Source of the DNA: Bacteroidota bacterium
GTDB lineage: Bacteria > Bacteroidota > Bacteroidia > UBA8524
DNA: 64,000 bases
NCBI GenBank assembly: GCA_016124735.1
Contig: WGMZ01000038.1
Span: forward strand, 16,643 to 80,642
Direction: 5' to 3'
The notes under the pieces are model-generated. The model was given only the letters and a program-made list of their open reading frames with translations, had not been told where the DNA came from and ran no database searches. Numbering within the stretch: position 1 is the stretch's first letter; each line of letters opens with the position of its first letter. The position numbers and the translations under genes are program-made. This document shows positions 58,699-64,000 of this stretch, piece by piece.

Positions 58699-59469
58699 TC
58701 AATACCCCTCATTCTCTCCCAACGAGAACAAGGCATAATCGTATTTCACCGGATCCATTGGGTCCAATTCCCGTAAGAACCCGGTGAGTTCGAGCGCCGT
58801 TTGCCAATCGGCTTGTTTGCGATTTATCATCCCCAATCCCGAAGCTACCCGGTGTACATGGGTATCCAATGGGCAAATCAATTGAGAAACAGGAATATGC
58901 TTCCAGATGCCAAAGTCCACTCCATTTTCTGAACTTCGAACCATCCATCTCAGAAACATGTTCAAACGCTTGCAGGCACTTTTTTTGGCCGGGCTAGCCA
59001 CATGTTTCTGCGTGCGTTGTGGTGCATCTGGCAGGGAGAAAAATCGCTGATGGAAAAGAATCAGAGAGGATTCAATTGATAGAAAAGCGCCCTCATCATC
59101 CAGAAAAGCTTCTTCCAGACTTTCATGTTTTCGATAGAATTGCTGTAAGTATTCAAGAAAATACAGGAGATCGGTATCATTGAAGGTTCGATGAACAAAT
59201 CCCAAAAAGCGGCTTCTCTCTATTTCCTCGTGCTGCAGGATAAACTCATGAGGAGAGTGATCCATCCATTCAGCGAGCTTCAGGCAATTTCGAATGATGG
59301 TGGTTCGTTGTCCCCAGGCCAGTGTCGCGGCAAATAAACCCATGATTTCCTGATCTTGTTTTTTCGAAAAACGATGCGGCACCGAAACGGGGTCATTGGT
59401 AATAAATTCAGGACGTTCATAATATTCGACCCTCTGATCCAGAAAATTTTTAAGCTTATTCCGGTTCAT
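58699..59469 (-). CDS. TIGR02757/DUF2400 family protein
   Basis: FITNDPVSVPHRFSKKQDQEIMGLFAATLAWGQRTTIIRN; CKRLNMFLRWMVR; CPLDTHVHRVASGLGM. Confidence 0.9.
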   Translation of the reverse strand: MNRNKLKNFLDQRVEYYERPEFITNDPVSVPHRFSKKQDQEIMGLFAATLAWGQRTTIIRNCLKLAEWMDHSPHEFILQHEEIERSRFLGFVHRTFNDTDLLYFLEYLQQFYRKHESLEEAFLDDEGAFLSIESSLILFHQRFFSLPDAPQRTQKHVASPAKKSACKRLNMFLRWMVRSSENGVDFGIWKHIPVSQLICPLDTHVHRVASGLGMINRKQADWQTALELTGFLRELDPMDPVKYDYALFSLGENEGY

Positions 59470-60163
59470 GAGGATTGAAGGGTGAAACAAGCTGGTTGTA
59501 AGCTATTGCTTTGCGGGCATACCGCACACCAATTACCAAAGAAAGAGCCGCTCCGATAGACATGCCCGGAATATTTTGAATAAAAAGAAAGAAATCATAC
59601 GCCCCATGCATCAATGATGCGGTCAGAAACCCAAGCCCAATGTACATTTTCCTGTATGAATTAAATTTTGCATGGCCGATAAAAAAGCCCATGAGAATAG
59701 CAAAAGTGGCATGAGCAGGCACCGCAGTAAACATGCGCATTAGTGCAATCCAGGTGGCTTCCGACGGGTCGCTGTTTACATAGACGTATAATAGATTTTC
59801 GGCGGTGGCAAAGCCCATGGCTACGGCCGTGCAATAAACAATTCCATCGAAAGGTTCATTGAATTCTTTTCTAGGGAACAGAAATATCAATACCACCAGC
59901 AGTTTGAATATTTCTTCAGTTGCTCCAACAGAAACGAAGGCATAAAAAGCAGTTGCAATTACATTCGTTGGAGACACTCCGAATCCCTGCCTCACCCACC
60001 ATTCGCTGGCATGCAATACCTGCAGAGCGGATACTGCTCCCGCCAAAAAAGCAAAAAGGAGCAATGATAACGGCTCCTTTTCGTATTTGTCTTTTATGTA
60101 AATCCATCCCAGAACAAAAAGCCCGGGACCAAGTGTCAAGGCCAGAAGACCTAAAGTACTCAT
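59456..60163 (-). CDS. PrsW family intramembrane protease
   Basis: GATEEIFKLLVVLI; GFATAENLLYVY; HATFAILMGFFIGHAKF; HGAYDF. Confidence 0.9.
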   Translation of the reverse strand: MSTLGLLALTLGPGLFVLGWIYIKDKYEKEPLSLLLFAFLAGAVSALQVLHASEWWVRQGFGVSPTNVIATAFYAFVSVGATEEIFKLLVVLIFLFPRKEFNEPFDGIVYCTAVAMGFATAENLLYVYVNSDPSEATWIALMRMFTAVPAHATFAILMGFFIGHAKFNSYRKMYIGLGFLTASLMHGAYDFFLFIQNIPGMSIGAALSLVIGVRYARKAIAYNQLVSPFNPHEPE

Positions 60164-61299
60164 CCAATCGCTTGTTCCAGGTCAGCAATCAGGTCGTCTA
60201 CATCTTCAATTCCCACGCTCAAACGAATCAAGGAATCGCGCAAGCCTGCCTTTTCTCTTTCTGCCTTTGGAATTGCTGCATGCGTCATCGATGCAGGATG
60301 GCCAAGCAATGATTCTACTCCACCGAGAGATTCTGCACAGGCAAACAAATGAGTAGAGGATGCCAGTTTCATGGCTGCTTCTACGGAATCTTCCTTTAAT
60401 TCGAAAGAAATCATTCCGCCGAAATCGCGCATTTGTTTTTTCGCCACTTCATGATTTGGATGATCGGTGAACCCTGGCCAGAATACCTGTCCTACTTTTG
60501 GATGATCTTTCAAGTACCGAGCGATTTTCGCTCCGTTTTCGCAATGGCGCTGCATGCGGATATGTAGCGTTTTAATGCCCCGAAGCGCCAGGAAGCAATC
60601 CATAGGACCAGGCGTGGCACCGGAGGAATTTTGGATGAATTCCAAACGGGTTTTCAATTCGTCGTCATTCACAATCAACGCGCCCATCACCACATCCGAA
60701 TGGCCTGCAATGTATTTGGTGATGGAATGCATGATGATATCTGCTCCCTGATCCATTGGATTCTGAAGATACGGAGAGGCAAACGTGTTATCTACCGCCA
60801 ACAGCAGATTGTGCTTTTTGGCTACGGCCGACATAGCAGCAATATCAATTATTTTTAAGGTTGGATTGGTCGGAGTTTCCGCCCAAAGCAATTTCGTTTT
60901 ATCGGTAATGGCCGCCTCAACCAATTCGGGTTTGGTCATATCCACAAATTTGAATTTGATTCCAAATGGCTGATACATCTTCGTAAAGATTCGGAAAGTG
61001 CCACCGTATAAATCATTTGTTGCGATGATCTCGTCTCCGGGAGCAAAAAGTTTACATACCGCATCGATTGCACCTAAACCGGTAGAGAAACACAAACCAT
61101 ATTTGGCATTTTCCAATGCGGCCAACTGATCCTGCAACTGGGTGCGGGTAGGGTTATGCGTGCGACTGTATTCGTAGCCTTTGTGTTGTCCGGGGCCGGA
61201 CTGCACATAGGTTGACGTCTGATAAATGGGAGTCATGATCGCGCCGGTAGTTGGATCGGGATGCACACCGGCATGCAAGGCTTTTGTTCCAAATTTCAT
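60160..61299 (-). CDS. cystathionine gamma-synthase/lyase family PLP enzyme
   Basis: MKFGTKALHAGVHPDPTTGAIMTPIYQTSTYVQ; YSRTHNPTR; HSITKYIAGHSDVVMGA (PLP Lys); start refined from 61314. Confidence 0.94.
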   Translation of the reverse strand: MKFGTKALHAGVHPDPTTGAIMTPIYQTSTYVQSGPGQHKGYEYSRTHNPTRTQLQDQLAALENAKYGLCFSTGLGAIDAVCKLFAPGDEIIATNDLYGGTFRIFTKMYQPFGIKFKFVDMTKPELVEAAITDKTKLLWAETPTNPTLKIIDIAAMSAVAKKHNLLLAVDNTFASPYLQNPMDQGADIIMHSITKYIAGHSDVVMGALIVNDDELKTRLEFIQNSSGATPGPMDCFLALRGIKTLHIRMQRHCENGAKIARYLKDHPKVGQVFWPGFTDHPNHEVAKKQMRDFGGMISFELKEDSVEAAMKLASSTHLFACAESLGGVESLLGHPASMTHAAIPKAEREKAGLRDSLIRLSVGIEDVDDLIADLEQAIG

Positions 61300-61416
61300 G
61301 CAGCGAAGATACATAGGAAGCCCACAATTTCGCAGATTGAAACTGCCCCATTATGCATTTGATTTCAACCATTTTTTGCCATCGGAATATTTTTTTCGGA
61401 AAATTTTTCACGACTC

Positions 61417-61446
61417 TTGCTTTTGTCTGAACCGATATTATCTTTG
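61417..61446 (+). promoter_or_regulatory. Bacteroidota promoter upstream of tRNA-Val
   Basis: TTG (61417-61419), 19-nt spacer, TATCTTTG (61439-61446). Confidence 0.6.
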
Positions 61447-61508
61447 CACTCCCTTTGAAGAACAGCGTAAGGCTCAGGCCCCGCTATCAAAGAGGAAATT
61501 GAAAGATT

Positions 61509-61583
61509 GGGAGTTTAGCTCAGTTGGTTCAGAGCATCTGCCTTACAAGCAGAGGGTCGGGGGTTCGAATCCCTCAACTCCCA
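61509..61583 (+). tRNA. tRNA-Val (anticodon UAC)
   Basis: Cloverleaf: acceptor GGGAGTT/AACTCCC, D-loop TAGCTCAGTTGGTTCAGAGCA, anticodon loop CTTACAA, T-arm GGGGGTTCGAATCCCTC; CCA not encoded. Confidence 0.97.
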
Positions 61584-61593
61584 CAATAATAGC

Positions 61594-61630
61594 AAGGGTT
61601 TTAAGTCGAAAAGATTTAAGGCCCTTTTTT
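61594..61630 (+). terminator. intrinsic terminator after tRNA-Val
   Basis: AAGGGTTTTAAGTC GAAAA GATTTAAGGCCCTT TTTT: 14-bp stem with G-U pairs. Confidence 0.85.
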
Positions 61631-61631
61631 A

Positions 61632-61653
61632 TTTGCATACAATTTGCATACAA
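61632..61653. repeat. tandem 11-bp direct repeat TTTGCATACAA x2
   Basis: Two perfect adjacent copies 61632-61642 and 61643-61653. Confidence 0.9.
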
Positions 61654-61713
61654 ATACACTGTAAAGTTTTTTTTTTCATTTTGAATTAGAGAATTGTAAA
61701 GCTAATTTTCAAC

Positions 61714-62757
61714 ATGGATAAAGAAACCTATGTTGCTAATAATAGATGGCAGTTTAGTTACCAAGAAGACACTGGTTATTCAATAATTCCATCAGAGCCA
61801 GAACTTCAAAAGCTACCCGAAACACTTTTCAAATATTATTCAGTTAGTGATAATTCACTGAGTGCCCTAACTGAATTCTATTTGTATGGTTCACACCCAG
61901 AACAATTAAACGACCCTTTAGATTGCAGTTATGAGTTATTAAAATTCGATAACGCCTCCTTCATCTATAACCTTATGAATCATGGCAACTTTAGTAATCC
62001 TGATTACCCAATGCATCAAATTGAAATGGAAATTGAATGCCAAAAGAATAATCAATATAGTCACTTTATCAAGTCAGCAAAGAATCTGTTTAAAGACTTG
62101 ATTTTCGAAAAACTTGGAATACTAAGCCTAACCTCTTCGGTTAAGAATGAGTTAATGTGGTCTTACTATTCAAATCATGCTGGCTTTTGTTTGGAATATG
62201 ACTATTATCAATTTGGACTTAATGCTCATGGGCCATTTCCTATTAATTATAGTGATGACTTCAGTCCAATTTCAGTTAATAACAATTACACTTCAGTCCT
62301 TTACATGACAACATTGAAGACAAAAAGTTGGAAACATGAAAAAGAATGGCGCTTTCTCCTTGAATCTGAACAGTTGATGGAATTGCCGATGGTCAACAGA
62401 ATGAAACGTTCAAACTCAACGACAAGGAAATTCAGAATAAATCCTCACGCATTAAAGTCAGTTACCTTTGGAGCAAACTTTTTTAACAAGGAATTTGAAT
62501 GGGAAACGTCTTTAGAGAGACCAAAAGCGGTTACGGTTAAAATGGATTTAAAAAAATTCCCACTCAAACTATCCGAACACCTTGAAAGGATAATTGATTT
62601 CAGCTTAAAACTCGGAATCCCAATTTATTTAATGCTCTTGATACCTCAACAGGCACAATTATACAGATGCCCAATTGAGATAGTTAAATTAGCAAGATTC
62701 AATTATGAAATTCTCCTAAGTCCAACTTGCTTAAATCATGAAAATGAAGAAATTTAA
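61714..62757 (+). CDS. DUF2971-like protein
   Basis: LFKYYSVSDNSLSALTEFYLYGSHPEQLNDPLD; ILSLTSSVKNELMWSYYSNHAGFCLEYD; KTKSWKHEKEWRFLLE. Confidence 0.8.
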   Translation: MDKETYVANNRWQFSYQEDTGYSIIPSEPELQKLPETLFKYYSVSDNSLSALTEFYLYGSHPEQLNDPLDCSYELLKFDNASFIYNLMNHGNFSNPDYPMHQIEMEIECQKNNQYSHFIKSAKNLFKDLIFEKLGILSLTSSVKNELMWSYYSNHAGFCLEYDYYQFGLNAHGPFPINYSDDFSPISVNNNYTSVLYMTTLKTKSWKHEKEWRFLLESEQLMELPMVNRMKRSNSTTRKFRINPHALKSVTFGANFFNKEFEWETSLERPKAVTVKMDLKKFPLKLSEHLERIIDFSLKLGIPIYLMLLIPQQAQLYRCPIEIVKLARFNYEILLSPTCLNHENEEI

Positions 62758-63328
62758 AGCATTTGCATTCGCATCCTTAGTTGTGTTATCCTTCAACTTC
62801 ACAATAAATGGAAATGAAAACGACCCTTGCAAAAAGGCTTTTGTCAAACAAAAGAAAAGCAAAGAAAATTCCGAGCTATTTGCCGACACTTCATTTCTTC
62901 AAACTAAGTATTGCAATTTCTACAGCGACATGAAGAGAAGCCTTGCGATTTCTTTTGTCCGCACCGATTCGTTGAATTATCTTGAGTTTGCTAGTGTTTA
63001 CATGGGTAAGGACGGATTTAAACGCAAATTCGTATTGGGGCCGAACGTTGCAATTGGTTTCATATTCAAGGATGGAACAAGCCAGATTATTCGATTCGAA
63101 GGATCTGAACAATTATTAACAAATCTTTCAAATGCAACCACAAACCGAATCATATTATCAAAAGAAATGCTTGATAAACTTATGTCTGTGCCAATTTCGA
63201 AGTTTGAAATGCAGAACCCTTTTGGGCTTTTGAATCAAAGTAAAGTAATAGCTGAAATACTATCCTCTAAGCAAAGCGAAAGAGTTATTAAAATTGCCCA
63301 CTGTTTTCATGATAGAGTTGCAGAGTAG
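62738..63328 (+). CDS. secreted hypothetical protein
   Basis: Signal peptide KKFKAFAFASLVVLSFNFTINGN; no family recognised; overlaps upstream gene by 20 nt. Confidence 0.65.
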   Translation: MKMKKFKAFAFASLVVLSFNFTINGNENDPCKKAFVKQKKSKENSELFADTSFLQTKYCNFYSDMKRSLAISFVRTDSLNYLEFASVYMGKDGFKRKFVLGPNVAIGFIFKDGTSQIIRFEGSEQLLTNLSNATTNRIILSKEMLDKLMSVPISKFEMQNPFGLLNQSKVIAEILSSKQSERVIKIAHCFHDRVAE

Positions 63329-63379
63329 AGGTCAAGAATTGTAAATACATTTCATTCTTAAAATAGACCACTGACTCAC

Positions 63380-63740
63380 TGTCACAAAGTAATGTTGCAC
63401 TTTCTGTGACACCATTTGAAATACACCTATTGAGGCAAACAAACGCAGATTTTCATTCTCTGAAGAGCTTATAAGAAGCCTTTAAAGTACCTATTGAAAA
63501 AGCCCTCGCCTCGCGTGCGCCTGCGCGTATTGTTGTTGAAAGACGAAATCTGTCAATGTTTATGGCTATCCTGAGGCATTTCAGTGATATTAAAAAAGAA
63601 CAAGGAAGTGCATCCGCACATTCCGCGCGCGTGCGCGTATTGGGCTCATTAATATCTCATTTTGATTCTGCGTGCGTGGTGATAGGGAGAAAACCTTCAC
63701 ACGCGTGATGACCTCCGAAAAACCTTCCTTATTTGTGACA
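63380..63740. mobile_element. putative mobile-element remnant bounded by TGTCACAAA inverted ends
   Basis: TGTCACAAAGTAA (63380-63392) and TTATTTGTGACA (63729-63740) are near inverted copies; left end also forms a hairpin with ACTTTCTGTGACA (63399-63411). Confidence 0.35.
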
Positions 63741-63862
63741 CTTATTTACCCTTTATCTAAACGGTCAAAAGGTGTCGTTTGAATTCGTCGCTTATTGACC
63801 TTTTCAACTTTTCATGGACATTCCCACAATACGCAAATCCCAATTTCCTAAGTCGGTCTTTT

Positions 63863-64000
63863 TGTAACACTCCCCTAATTTAAGACCATCGGGTTAGTTA
63901 AGAAATCGAAATTAAATTTGACTAACCATGACAACAAAAAGAACGCGTCGGAAATTTTCGGCAGAATTCAAGACCAAGGTCGCATTGGATGCGATTCGTG
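63863..64000 (+). mobile_element. IS3-like insertion sequence, left end (truncated by window)
   Basis: Candidate terminal TGTAACACTCCCCTAATTTAAGACC at 63863, then transposase OrfA start. Confidence 0.75.
63928..64000 (+). CDS. IS3-family transposase OrfA N-terminus (partial)
   Basis: ATG ACA ACA AAA AGA...: MTTKRTRRKFSAEFKTKVALDAIR. Confidence 0.85.
   Translation, partial: MTTKRTRRKFSAEFKTKVALDAIR

Noticed and set aside
58601-58715. CCCTACACTCTCCACCCTACACC pyrimidine-rich tract considered as a CRISPR-like or tandem array
   Set aside because: Only a partial doublet, no regular repeat/spacer periodicity.

Overview
This is a 64 kb chromosomal segment from a Bacteroidota bacterium. It shows gliding/T9SS genes, T9SS C-terminal sorting domains, TAnnTTTG-type -7 boxes and an AT-rich, mostly housekeeping gene complement. 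Blocks from left to right: (1) a minus-strand carotenoid operon (crtD-like partial, lycopene cyclase, unknown protein, crtB, crtI) headed by an ECF sigma factor and divergent from a PTPS-folE pair; (2) a PAS histidine kinase/response regulator pair, serS, mscL, tyrS, a T9SS type-B protein, cinA and a 2-oxoacid dehydrogenase E2; (3) an ECF sigma factor overlapping a protein with an N-terminal transmembrane segment and a C-terminal beta-barrel-like region; (4) pyrG, the rodA-mrdA-mreDCB morphogenesis operon, purH, rnc, fabF, acpP, pyk and ftcD; (5) gldK-gldL-gldM-gldN followed by a second, separately terminated gldM-gldN pair, with a porP/sprF-like gene; (6) hemD, hemW, nfu, hscA-like, OmpA, fabD, a second PTPS, hldD, a DUF2400-family gene, prsW and a cystathionine gamma-synthase-type gene; (7) tRNA-Val(UAC) followed by an accessory tail (DUF2971-like protein, secreted orphan, noncoding segment with inverted ends, IS3-like element cut by the window end). 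No CRISPR array or rRNA was seen. Best leads: a repeated TTTTGTTAAACAT operator between the sigma/crt operon and PTPS-folE, the sigma/trans-envelope protein pair, the gldM-gldN duplication, a C10 tract just after a signal peptide, and the tRNA-linked accessory tail. All protein family calls come from reading the translations by eye; no database search was run.
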